Assembly (NCBI GenBank): GCA_013298695.1
Contig: JAAFIS010000004.1
Coordinates: forward strand, 186,001-250,000
Source of the DNA: Betaproteobacteria bacterium
GTDB lineage: Bacteria > Pseudomonadota > Gammaproteobacteria > Burkholderiales > Casimicrobiaceae
DNA length: 64,000 nucleotides
Direction of reading: 5' to 3'
In this document: in pieces, positions 25,261-33,937 of the stretch
How positions within the stretch are numbered: position 1 is the first letter of the stretch
Layout of the letters: each line of letters begins with the position of its first letter
The notes under the pieces: generated by a model
The model's input: only the letters and a program-made list of their open reading frames with translations
What the model was told of the DNA's origin: nothing
Databases searched by the model: none
Program-made: the position numbers and the translations under genes

Positions 25261-28200
25261 ATGAAGCTTTTTGATCTGTGTATTCGTCGGCCCGTGTTGG
25301 CCACCGTGCTCTCGCTTATCGTTGTGCTGCTGGGTCTCATTAGCTACCAGCGGCTCTCGGTTCGCGAGTATCCAAAGATTGACGAGCCAATTGTTTCCGT
25401 CTCGACGGGCTACAAAGGTGCGTCGCCTGAAGTGATCGAATCCCAGATCACCAAAACGCTGGAAGACTCGCTCTCTGGAATCGAGGGTGTGAGCCTGATC
25501 ACTTCAAACTCGCGTTCAGAGCGGAGCGACATTACGGTCACGTTCAACATCAGCAAAGATCCCGACGTCGCTGCAGCTGAGGTGCGCGATAAGGTCGCCC
25601 GCGTGCGCGCGCGACTGCCGGAGGCGGCGGACGAACCGGTGATCGCCAAGCAAGAAGCGGATTCATTTCCGGTGATGTGGTTCGCGCTCACGTCCGACAA
25701 GCACACGCAACTCGAGCTTTCCGACACCGTAAACCGAGTCATTAAACCGCGCATGCTTGTCTTGCCGGGCGCCGCTGACCTTCGCTTGTTTGGCGAGCGC
25801 CGCACCTCGATGCGCATTTTTCTAGAACCACAGAAGCTCGCCGCGTACCGACTCACCCCGGCGGATGTTGAAGCAGCACTGCGTTCGCAAAACGTTGAAA
25901 TTCCCTCGGGTCGCATTGAGTCTCGACTGCGCGAATTTAACGTGCTCACGCAAACTGATTTGCAAACACCAGAGGAATTCGGCGCGGTGGTGATCACGCA
26001 GGCTAACGGTTACTCGGTGCGCATTCGCGATGTCGCAAAGGTTGAAATCGCGGCCGCAGAAGAGCGCGGGTTCCAGCGGTTTATGGGAAAGACAGCGGTC
26101 GGCTTCGGCATCATTCGACAATCCACTGGCAACCCGCTCGACCTATCGAAAGCCGTCAAGGAAGCGATTCCGAAGATTCAAGAAACGCTTCCAACAGGGA
26201 TGAAAATTGAGCTGAACTACGACAGCTCAGTGTTCATCGCGCAATCGATTAAAGCGGTGTTCACCACCATCGGCGAAGCGGTATTGTTAGTTGCGTTGGT
26301 GATCTTTTTCTTCTTACGCAGCTTCCGGGCGACGATTATTCCGCTGGTGACGATTCCGGTGAGTTTGATTGGTGCATTTTTTGTGATGTACGCGTTTGGT
26401 TTTACGATCAACACGCTCACGCTGCTCGCGATGGTGCTCGCCGTGGGGCTCGTCGTCGATGACGCTATCGTGGTGCTGGAAAATATCTATCGCAACATCG
26501 AAAACGGTATGGATCGGATCCAAGCCGCGATCGTTGGTACACGCGAAATCGGGTTTGCGGTGATCGCAATGACGCTCACGCTGGCGGCAGTTTTTGCGCC
26601 GCTCGCGTTCGCAACCGGGCGAACCGGCCGACTCTTCATTGAATTCGCGCTCGCGCTCGCGGGTGCGGTGTTGGTGTCAGGTTTTGTCGCACTCACGCTC
26701 TCGCCGATGATGTGTTCGTTGATGCTTAAACATCAACCAGCGCATTCAAAGCTCTACAACACGATCGAGCGCGGATTCGATGCCATGACCCGCGGCTATC
26801 AACGCGTTCTCAATCTCTCGCTCGATAATCGCCTGATCGTTATCCTGATCGCGGTGATTGTTGCCGGTATCGGCGCTGTGCAGTTCAAGCTCATCAAAAC
26901 AGAGCTTTCGCCGCTTGAAGATCGCGGCGTGATTTTCGGTTTTTTGTCTGCGCCGGAAGGCTCCACGTCTGACTATCTCGTGAAGTATGTTCAGCAGGTG
27001 GAGAGCATTTATCAAAAATTGCCTGAAATGCAAGCGTACGGTGGCAACGGCGGTTTTCCCAACGTTGCCGACGGCACTGCGATTTTGCGTCTGAAAGATT
27101 GGAACGAGCGAACTCGCACTCAGGCCGATATTGCGAAAGAATTACTGCCTAAATTTCAAGGTATTCCGGGCGTGCAAGCGTTTCCGTCGCAGCCAGGATC
27201 TCTCGGTCAATCGCCGCGTGCCAAGCCGATTGAGTTTGTCATTTTGGCGCCCGTTCCGTATGAACAAATGCAAACCTACGTGCAGCGCATGCAGGAAGAG
27301 ATGCGAAAAAATCCTGGCTTCATCAATATCGATACCGACTTGCGGGTGAACACACCCGAGCTTCGGGTCCGCGTTAATCGTGATCGCGTGCTCGACGTCG
27401 GCGCCAATGTAGACACGGTCGGGCGGACACTTGAAACCATGCTGGGCGGCCGATTGGTAACGCGCTTCAAACAAGATGGCGAGCAATACGACGTGATTGT
27501 TCAGGTTGCGCGCGACGGCCGAGACACACCCGAGCGGATCAGTGAAATTAACGTCCGAAATCGCGCTGGTGAGATGGTGCCACTATCAAATTTGCTCACG
27601 GTTCGTGAAGGTGTGAGCCCACGCGGCATTGCGCACTTCCAGCGCGTACGCTCGGCAACGGTAAATGCAAACCTCGCCCCTGGTTTGACTCAAGGCGACG
27701 CGATTGCGTACATGCAAGAGGCGGCCAAACGCGTTTTGCCGAGCACGGTGCAAACCGATCTTTCCGGTCAGTCGCGCGAGTTCCGTGACTCATCGAGCGA
27801 CATTTACTTCGTGTTTTTTCTCGCGCTTGGATTTATCTATCTAGTGCTTGCCGCACAGTTCGAAAGCTTCGTTGATCCGTTGATTATCATGCTCACGGTG
27901 CCGCTTTCGATGACCGGCGCGCTGCTCGCGCTGCAGTGGACGGGGAGCACGCTCAACATCTATTCACAGATTGGGTTGATAACGCTCGTGGGCCTCATCA
28001 CTAAACACGGCATCCTGATTGTTGAATTCGCCAATCAGCTTCGCGATAAAGGCTTAGCCGCGCGAGAAGCGGTGGTTGAGGCTGCGCAATTGCGCCTGCG
28101 CCCGATTCTGATGACGACAGGCGCGATGGTCCTCGGCGCGATTCCACTGGCGCTCGCTTCGGGTGCGGGAGCCGAGAGTCGCGCGGTGATTGGCTGGGTG

Positions 28201-28356
28201 ATCGTTGGCGGATTGCTGCTCGGAACGCTGCTCACACTGTTTGTCGTGCCAACGGCTTACACGCTCTTGGCACGTAAAAACCGCGGCGAGCGAGATCGGG
28301 CTTTTGACCGCGCCGATCAGTCAGTGCATCAAGGATCGCCAGTTGCTGCAGAATAG
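25261..28356 (+). CDS. RND-family multidrug/hydrophobe efflux transporter
   Basis: 1031 residues, the full length of AcrB/MexB-type inner-membrane pumps. It has 12 predicted helices and two large periplasmic loops. The proton-relay aspartates are visible in VGLVVDDAIVVLENIYRNIE, with another family motif at GASPEVIESQITKTLEDSL. The C-terminal half shows PLSMTGALLAL and GLITKHGILIVEFANQL. The H-x-x-L-I-V-E-F style of the second half is typical of the HAE-1/MexW-like branch. A ribosome site (GAGG) lies eight bases before the ATG. It works as a trimer with the upstream adaptor. Substrates cannot be told from sequence. Confidence 0.93.
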   Translation: MKLFDLCIRRPVLATVLSLIVVLLGLISYQRLSVREYPKIDEPIVSVSTGYKGASPEVIESQITKTLEDSLSGIEGVSLITSNSRSERSDITVTFNISKDPDVAAAEVRDKVARVRARLPEAADEPVIAKQEADSFPVMWFALTSDKHTQLELSDTVNRVIKPRMLVLPGAADLRLFGERRTSMRIFLEPQKLAAYRLTPADVEAALRSQNVEIPSGRIESRLREFNVLTQTDLQTPEEFGAVVITQANGYSVRIRDVAKVEIAAAEERGFQRFMGKTAVGFGIIRQSTGNPLDLSKAVKEAIPKIQETLPTGMKIELNYDSSVFIAQSIKAVFTTIGEAVLLVALVIFFFLRSFRATIIPLVTIPVSLIGAFFVMYAFGFTINTLTLLAMVLAVGLVVDDAIVVLENIYRNIENGMDRIQAAIVGTREIGFAVIAMTLTLAAVFAPLAFATGRTGRLFIEFALALAGAVLVSGFVALTLSPMMCSLMLKHQPAHSKLYNTIERGFDAMTRGYQRVLNLSLDNRLIVILIAVIVAGIGAVQFKLIKTELSPLEDRGVIFGFLSAPEGSTSDYLVKYVQQVESIYQKLPEMQAYGGNGGFPNVADGTAILRLKDWNERTRTQADIAKELLPKFQGIPGVQAFPSQPGSLGQSPRAKPIEFVILAPVPYEQMQTYVQRMQEEMRKNPGFINIDTDLRVNTPELRVRVNRDRVLDVGANVDTVGRTLETMLGGRLVTRFKQDGEQYDVIVQVARDGRDTPERISEINVRNRAGEMVPLSNLLTVREGVSPRGIAHFQRVRSATVNANLAPGLTQGDAIAYMQEAAKRVLPSTVQTDLSGQSREFRDSSSDIYFVFFLALGFIYLVLAAQFESFVDPLIIMLTVPLSMTGALLALQWTGSTLNIYSQIGLITLVGLITKHGILIVEFANQLRDKGLAAREAVVEAAQLRLRPILMTTGAMVLGAIPLALASGAGAESRAVIGWVIVGGLLLGTLLTLFVVPTAYTLLARKNRGERDRAFDRADQSVHQGSPVAAE

Positions 28357-28406
28357 GGGCATAACGATATCGCGCACCGGAGTCACTGCATGGGAATCTC
28401 AAGATC

Positions 28407-28949
28407 ATGAACGTCGCCGCAGGAATATCCGTCCGAACGCTGAAAGCCGCAGACGCGGGTTTGTACCGCGCAATCATGCTGCGCGGTTACAGCGAACACC
28501 CCGACGCGTTCACGTCGACATTTGAGGAGCGAGCGACAAAACCGATCGACTGGTGGTCGCGTCGTTTGCAAGACCCCACGACCGCGACGCTCGGCGCGTT
28601 TGATTCAGGTGACACACTCATTGGCACCGTGCGCTTAGAGCAATTTCAGCGCGCTCGCGAGCGCCACAAAATTAATCTCGCCGCAATGTACGTGATGCGT
28701 GATTTCGCGGGTCAGGGCATCGGTCGCAAACTGATGGACGAGGCGCTCATTGCGTCGCGAAAATTATCCGGTATTGAGATGATGAATCTCACCGTTACCT
28801 CTGATAACTTGGCGGCGCTGCGGCTTTACGGGAAAGTCGGTTTCCAAGAATTCGGGCGCGAACAGCGCGCAGTCAAGGGCGACACCCATTATTTGGATAA
28901 ACTATATATGTGGCGGCCAATCAGCGCGGAATATGTTGCGCCCATCTAG
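28407..28949 (+). CDS. GNAT-family N-acetyltransferase
   Basis: 180 residues with one acetyltransferase domain. The N-terminal part is ISVRTLKAADAGLYRAIMLR. The acetyl-CoA loop is MYVMRDFAGQGIGRKLMDEA (V-x-x-x-x-R/Q-x-G-x-G/A pattern), followed by LTVTSDNLAALRLYGKVGF. It most resembles small-molecule or protein N-acetyltransferases of unassigned substrate. It begins 50 bp after the pump gene on the same strand, so it may be cotranscribed with it. That raises the possibility of drug inactivation beside efflux, which is inference only. Confidence 0.85.
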   Translation: MNVAAGISVRTLKAADAGLYRAIMLRGYSEHPDAFTSTFEERATKPIDWWSRRLQDPTTATLGAFDSGDTLIGTVRLEQFQRARERHKINLAAMYVMRDFAGQGIGRKLMDEALIASRKLSGIEMMNLTVTSDNLAALRLYGKVGFQEFGREQRAVKGDTHYLDKLYMWRPISAEYVAPI

Positions 28950-28976
28950 CGGCGTCGGCGCTCAAAGGTTCACGGA

Positions 28977-29011
28977 GTTAACTGCGCAACCTGATTTCTC
29001 ACGCAGTTAAC
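28977..29011. terminator. Inverted repeat at the purC 3' end, possible terminator
   Basis: Perfect 10-bp arms (gttaactgcg / cgcagttaac) with a 15-base loop, placed between the convergent GNAT and purC genes and overlapping the purC stop. There is no clear T-run on either side, so it may protect mRNA ends rather than terminate by itself. Confidence 0.4.
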
Positions 29012-29904
29012 CGCGAGAGGGCCTCGCGGTACTTCGCTGCCGTCTGCTCAATCACTTCTTGCGGCAGATTCGGTGCGGGTGCTTTTTTGCCCCACGGTTT
29101 TCCGTCAATGCGAACTGCTTCAAGCCAATCGCGCAAAAACTGCTTGTCATAGCTTGGCGGGTTGGCGCCAGCGTTGAGCGCGGCCTGGTAGCCGTCGATC
29201 GGCCAGTAGCGTGACGAATCTGGCGTAAGCACTTCGTCCATCAAGGTGAGCGTGCCGTTGTCATCCAGTCCAAATTCGAACTTCGTATCGGCAATGATGA
29301 TGCCCTTTGCGAGCGCATATTCGGTGGCACGAGAATACAAAGCGAGCGATACATCGCGAACTTTTTTCGCGAGATCGGTGCCCACAATTTCGCTCATTCG
29401 CGCGAACGAGATGTTTTCATCGTGTTCACCCATTTCGGCTTTGGTCGCGGGCGTAAAAATCGGTGACGGCAACTTGCTCGCGTTTTTGAGCCCTGCAGGA
29501 AGCTCGACGCCACATACCGATTGGGAAACCTGATATTCCGCCCAGCCAGAACCCGCGAGGTAGCCGCGAACGACCGCTTCCACCGGCAAGGGCTTCAATT
29601 TTTTCACCAACATCGAGCGACCCACCACTTGCGACTTCTCGCTCGCGGGCACAGCGCTTTCCGGCGCGTCGCCAGTCAAGTGATTCGGGACAATGCCGTC
29701 GAGTTTCTCAAACCAGAACAGCGCCATTTGTGTGAGCAACTCACCTTTACCCGGAATCGGCTCATTCATGATGACGTCGAACGCGCTAATGCGATCGCTG
29801 GCAACCATCAAGATGCGGTCCTTACCGACCGCGTAGTTATCGCGCACCTTGCCTCGGGCGAGCAGTGGAAGCGAGGCGAGGGAAGACGTGTGAAGTGAGC
29901 TCAT
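28999..29904 (-). CDS. purC: Phosphoribosylaminoimidazole-succinocarboxamide synthase (SAICAR synthetase)
   Basis: 301 residues, the longer class of PurC. It condenses CAIR with aspartate using ATP, in purine biosynthesis in the cytoplasm. Diagnostic stretches are [70 protein letters not shown] and [20 protein letters not shown]. The start is eight bases after the stop of an amino-acid permease gene on the same strand, so purC is probably the last gene of that operon. Nothing is unusual in the sequence. Confidence 0.97.
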   Translation of the reverse strand: MSSLHTSSLASLPLLARGKVRDNYAVGKDRILMVASDRISAFDVIMNEPIPGKGELLTQMALFWFEKLDGIVPNHLTGDAPESAVPASEKSQVVGRSMLVKKLKPLPVEAVVRGYLAGSGWAEYQVSQSVCGVELPAGLKNASKLPSPIFTPATKAEMGEHDENISFARMSEIVGTDLAKKVRDVSLALYSRATEYALAKGIIIADTKFEFGLDDNGTLTLMDEVLTPDSSRYWPIDGYQAALNAGANPPSYDKQFLRDWLEAVRIDGKPWGKKAPAPNLPQEVIEQTAAKYREALSRLTA

Positions 29905-29911
29905 TCCGAAA

Positions 29912-30565
29912 TTATCGCCCGCCGACCGCTAAACGCGCCTCCAGTCGCTTGCTCCACCAAGAAATTGGGTAGCAAAGGGCGAAGTAGAAAAGCGCGACTA
30001 CGGTGTAGACGACAAACGGCTTGAACGTCGCATTCGCGATCATCTGCGCCGCTTTCGTTAGCTCAACAAAACCAATGATCGAGGCAAGCGCTGTGCCCTT
30101 GACGACCTGCACCAGAAAGCCAACCGTCGGCGCGACTGAAATGCGTGCGGCTTGCGGCAATATCACCAGTCGCAGTTGTTGAACAAATGACAAACCAATG
30201 CTTTTGGCGGCGTCCCATTGTCCGCGCGGCACCGCGTCGACGCAGCCGCGCCAAATTTCTGCGAGAAACGCGCTCGCGTAAAGCGTCAAGCACAGAGCGG
30301 CCGCAGTCCAAGCAGATGTAGGCAAGCCAAGCGCAGCAAGCCCGAAATAAAAGAGAAAAAGCTGCATCAGCAACGGCGTGCCCTGAAACAGCTGCACATA
30401 CCCAGCGACCAAAAGCTTGCCGGTTCGTCGGCTGCCGATCCGCGCGAAAAGCAGCGCTAGTCCGAACACTGCACCTCCGACAAATGCGACCAGTGACAGC
30501 ACAATCGTCCAGCGTGCGGCGAGTCCAAGGTTACGAACGATGTCCCATACCGAAAACTCAACCAT
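29912..30565 (-). CDS. Polar amino-acid ABC permease (HisM/GlnP-like)
   Basis: About 217 residues with five predicted helices. The coupling loop [20 protein letters not shown] is the EAA motif of the His/Glu/Gln permease family. Its start lies inside the last codons of the other permease (8-base overlap), so they are surely co-translated and probably form a heterodimer. The partner ATPase gene that normally accompanies such permeases is not in this cluster. Another in-frame start 12 codons upstream would overlap even more and is less likely. Confidence 0.88.
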   Translation of the reverse strand: MVEFSVWDIVRNLGLAARWTIVLSLVAFVGGAVFGLALLFARIGSRRTGKLLVAGYVQLFQGTPLLMQLFLFYFGLAALGLPTSAWTAAALCLTLYASAFLAEIWRGCVDAVPRGQWDAAKSIGLSFVQQLRLVILPQAARISVAPTVGFLVQVVKGTALASIIGFVELTKAAQMIANATFKPFVVYTVVALFYFALCYPISWWSKRLEARLAVGGR

Positions 30566-31235
30566 GAGCCAGGCCTCGCCCAAATAGAAAGCGCGGGCCA
30601 AACCACATCAGAGTGCGACGTAGTGAAATCGCAAGCATCAAATAAATAGATGCGGCAATGATGAACGACTCGAACGCTCGAAAATTTCTGCTCTGGATCA
30701 GGTTGGCCGCGTAGCTCAACTCTTCCGTTGAAATTTGTCCGCAGACTGCTGAGCCCAGCATCACGATGATGAGCTGCGACACCAGCGCAGGCCATACCTT
30801 TGCAAGCGCGGGTGGCAACACAACGAGTCGAAACATCTGAAGTTGCGACAGACCCAACGCTTTCGCCGCGTCAATTTGCCCCAAAGGAGTTGCTTGCAGT
30901 CCGGCGCGCACAATTTCAGTCGCGTAAGCGCCCAAATTGATTGACATCGCGAACACGCTCGCGGTCTCCGGTGTGAGCTTGACTCCGGCAGCGGGAAGCC
31001 CAAAGAAGATAAAAAATAGTTGAACAATGAATGGCGTGTTGCGAATAGCTTCAACGTAGGCGCTAACGATCCCGGAAATCCAGCTTCGTGCATGAAGCCG
31101 AAGCCACGCGCAGCTAACGCCGATCAACCCACCGAGTACCGCTGAAACCGCGGTAAGTCCGAGCGTCCAGGCGACGCCCTTGACTAGCAGCGGCCATTCG
31201 GAAACGACCGCAGAAAAGTCAAGCGCAATTGCCAT
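30558..31235 (-). CDS. Polar amino-acid ABC permease (HisQ/GlnP-like)
   Basis: 225 residues with several transmembrane helices and the coupling loop AAKALGLSQLQMFRLVVLPP. The early YVEAIRNTPFIVQLFFIFFG is a classic signature of polar amino-acid permeases. It lies 26 bp after the binding-protein gene. With the next gene it would form the membrane channel of the importer. The substrate is set by the binding protein, which is of the glutamine/arginine type. Confidence 0.9.
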   Translation of the reverse strand: MAIALDFSAVVSEWPLLVKGVAWTLGLTAVSAVLGGLIGVSCAWLRLHARSWISGIVSAYVEAIRNTPFIVQLFFIFFGLPAAGVKLTPETASVFAMSINLGAYATEIVRAGLQATPLGQIDAAKALGLSQLQMFRLVVLPPALAKVWPALVSQLIIVMLGSAVCGQISTEELSYAANLIQSRNFRAFESFIIAASIYLMLAISLRRTLMWFGPRFLFGRGLAHG

Positions 31236-31261
31236 AACCTAGAGCGCGAGGGACGCTCGTT

Positions 31262-32065
31262 TTAGTTGGGGAGTTCACCCGCAGGTCGACCCAACCACTT
31301 TTGCGCCATCTTATCGAGGTCGCCGGATTTTTTCGCGTCAGCAATGATTTCATTCACCTTGGCGCGCAGCTTATCTTCACCCTTCGCGATGCCGATGAAA
31401 TTGGGCGAATCCTTCAATACAAATTTGTACTCAGCAGATAGCGAAGGATTGCGCGCCATCATGTTGCCTGCGACCGAGGCACCGGTTGCCAATAGAGTGG
31501 TTTGACCTGAGACAAACGCTGCGACGGTTGCGTTGTTGTCCTCAAAACGTTTCACGTCAACGCCAGGTGGAGCGATTTTGGTGAGTTCAGCATCTTCGAT
31601 CGCGCCGCGCGTCACCGCAACGCTTTTTCCGGCGAGATCGGTCGCTGATTTGACAACAATGTTTTTTGGACCGAATACGGCTTGAAAAAACGGCGAATAC
31701 GCTGCCGTGAAATCAATCACTTTCTCGCGATCTGGATTCTTCCCAAGCGTTGATATCACCAAATCTGCCTTTTTGGTTTGCAGATACGGAATTCGGTTTG
31801 CGCTAGTCACGGGCACCAAATCGACCTTTACGCCGAGCTTGTTCCCGATGTAATTGGCCATATCAATATCGAGCCCCTGCGGCTTCAGGTCGGTGCCCAC
31901 AAAACCATACGGTGGGAAATCAGTGGGGATTGCGATCTTGACTTCCTTCGCCTTCATCACGTCATCAAGCGCCGTTTGCGCGGACGATGGCAACGCGACG
32001 GCAAACATGCCGAGCAAAAACATCACTCGAGTGATCTTGCGCAGGTAAGGGCTAAAGGAGAACAT
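31262..32065 (-). CDS. Periplasmic amino-acid-binding protein (SBP family 3)
   Basis: About 267 residues with a leader that ends near LPSSAQ. The mature part shows the family 3 layout: VKIAIPTDFPPYGFVGTDLK, QGLDIDMANYIGNKLGVKVD, NRIPYLQTKKADLVISTLG and DPDREKVIDFTAAYSPFF. This group binds glutamine, glutamate, arginine, lysine or cystine. The ATG at 32065 (MFSFSPYLRK) was chosen; a later start at MFLLGMFAV also keeps a signal peptide. It heads the operon with two permeases and purC. No ATPase gene is present, so one must be shared from elsewhere. Confidence 0.88.
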   Translation of the reverse strand: MFSFSPYLRKITRVMFLLGMFAVALPSSAQTALDDVMKAKEVKIAIPTDFPPYGFVGTDLKPQGLDIDMANYIGNKLGVKVDLVPVTSANRIPYLQTKKADLVISTLGKNPDREKVIDFTAAYSPFFQAVFGPKNIVVKSATDLAGKSVAVTRGAIEDAELTKIAPPGVDVKRFEDNNATVAAFVSGQTTLLATGASVAGNMMARNPSLSAEYKFVLKDSPNFIGIAKGEDKLRAKVNEIIADAKKSGDLDKMAQKWLGRPAGELPN

Positions 32066-32491
32066 GTTGGGCGGCTTTCTAGTTTCTAAGTTGGGGGAAA
32101 ACGTACGGTGGGCAAACAGGAGCGCACGTGGCATTTCGAGCAATCATCATGCCGCCGCGAGTGTCGCAACTTATTGACTCTTCCTGTAACAAACCATTTT
32201 AAAAGGGCGATATAGGTAAAAGTCTTTAAGTTAACTTGTCGCGTTTTTTCCACGCAAGCAATTTAAGATATGGCATCGCGACAAAATGAGGACTACGACA
32301 TTCAATCTGAAAGCACACGCACACGCGCACGCCCGAGCACCTAGCTTTGAAATGATTTCGCCGGGAATCCAACATGATCGCGATGAGGCAAGTTTCGTGT
32401 GCAAAATTTCGTCATCGAGGCTGGGAGCGCGCGCTGACCTAGACTCATAAGATAATTCTGCGTTTCGAACGAAGTTTCGCTGGGTGCGTCG
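32066..32491. other. 426-bp intergenic region between divergent genes
   Basis: It lies between the amino-acid-binding protein gene (minus) and the frameshifted secreted-protein gene (plus), so both promoters should be here. It contains a possible decayed copy of the paired-palindrome element (32191-32275) and a short CA/CG-rich run (cacacgcacacgcgcacgc) near 32310-32330. No open frame of quality was seen. Confidence 0.5.
32191..32275. repeat. Possible decayed paired-palindrome element (copy J)
   Basis: aaaccattttaaaagggcg at 32191-32209 matches the family consensus at 13 of 19 positions. A weaker partner, agcaatttaagatatggca, lies at 32257-32275. The interior is 47 bp, one less than in the clear copies. 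A TTAA core lies 24 bp from the right palindrome and 22 from the left, as if one base were lost on the left side. Tentative. Confidence 0.3.
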
Positions 32492-33897
32492 ATGAAGAAA
32501 ATATTTCCGCAGACTATTAAGTGGCTTGCCGCGAGTGCTTCGTTGCTTGGCCTCACGATCGCGCACGCAATACAAATTAATCCGGCAGGCGATGGAGAGG
32601 TCTTGCTATTCCCGTATTACACGGTGAGAAACAATTCGATCACGTTGATTTCTTTGGTCAACACGCTGCCGTCGAGCAAGGTTGTACGGGTGAATGTGCA
32701 GGAGGGAAAGAACGGCGGTGACATGATTCTGAAGTGTATCTTTCCGCTAACGATGTTTGGACTGCGGCGATCGTGCCGACCGCCGACGGCGCAAAATTGG
32801 TGAGCACGGATAAGAGTTGCACGATGCCACCACAAATATCGACACGAGGGCTAGATTTCTCGCGCGGCACTTACGTCTCGGATGGCCCCGAGCTTCGCTC
32901 ACTTGACCGGCTACGTGAAGGGCAGATTCAGATCGTAGAGAGCGCAGCAATCGAGCCGGGCAGCGAGACGGACCGTGATATCTCGCCCGATAGCCAGGGT
33001 AACCGCTCCTGCGCGAAAACACTGCTTGCAGTCTCGCCGGGTTTCGCTGCAGATTACAAATCCGCCACGGGGGGATTGGCCGGGACTGCATCGATAGTAG
33101 GTCAGTCTCTGAGCACCAGCTATTCGGCGCTTGCAATAACGGGCATGGGTTACTCTGCCAAGGAAGACTTAAGGTTGCCATTCAGCCTGGAGCGGCGTGC
33201 AACGAGCAAAAAAGCAATCATCCACGAAAGTACGACGTCTGGGGCGTCGCGCATAACTATTGCTGAATTTGACCTTTCAGGCGACGCACTGCAAGCGGTT
33301 CTGATGCGCTCAATTCTCGTTGCCGAGTACTCTACAGATAGCGTCCTCGCAACCGACTGGGTGTTTACTGCACCTACCAAACGGCGCGCGACCAACTTCA
33401 CAGTCGGACAACCCGCGCGCGCACCGTTTGAACGCGTGTGGAATGGCGGTGCGGCGGGTGGCGACGGTACCGCGTGTGACACCGTCCGCTATACCTTGAT
33501 GGATCGAGAGTCGAATCTGCTGTCGGGCGCGAGCAGCTCCACTGCTCAGCTTTGCTGGGCAACAACAGTCGTCTCTGTCAACGCGCTGGGTAATTCAAAT
33601 CCGGTGCTCTCATCGGTCAACGTTGCTGGTCTTTCGAGCCCCGGGCCAAGCGAAGGTTTCGGCACGATTGATTTGACAAACGGCGATAGTGCGACGAAAA
33701 GAGTCGTATCAAACGCCACCTCAAAGATCGTCACAATCGCCAACGACGGCACTGTGACCACCACAACAGGCCCTATTACATTTCGTGGCCTGCCTATAGT
33801 CGGTGTCGCGTTTTCAGCGGCTCGATTCAACCGCACTCAAGACAACTATGGCAGCTCGATACCCATCCTTGGGAAGATAAGCATTAGTCAAGACTAG
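32492..33897 (+). pseudogene. Secreted protein of unknown function, interrupted by a frameshift
   Basis: The reading frame opens at 32492 with a signal peptide (WLAASASLLGLTIAHA) and QINPAGDGEVLLFPYYTVRN. It loses homology after residue 80 (GKNGGDMILK). The continuation VYLSANDVWTAAIVPTADGA, then KLVSTDKSCTMP, is in the minus-one frame from about 32734 and runs to the stop at 33897. One extra G at about 32735 would join the two frames, giving about 468 residues. It is either a real one-base deletion or a sequencing error. The joined protein is a secreted, Ser/Thr-rich beta-type protein, of a kind found in related bacteria without known function. Read separately, the first frame stops at 32803. 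Confidence 0.7.
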
Positions 33898-33937
33898 CGG
33901 TTTGGAGCTGGCACGCGCGGAGCCAATTCCAGAGCGC

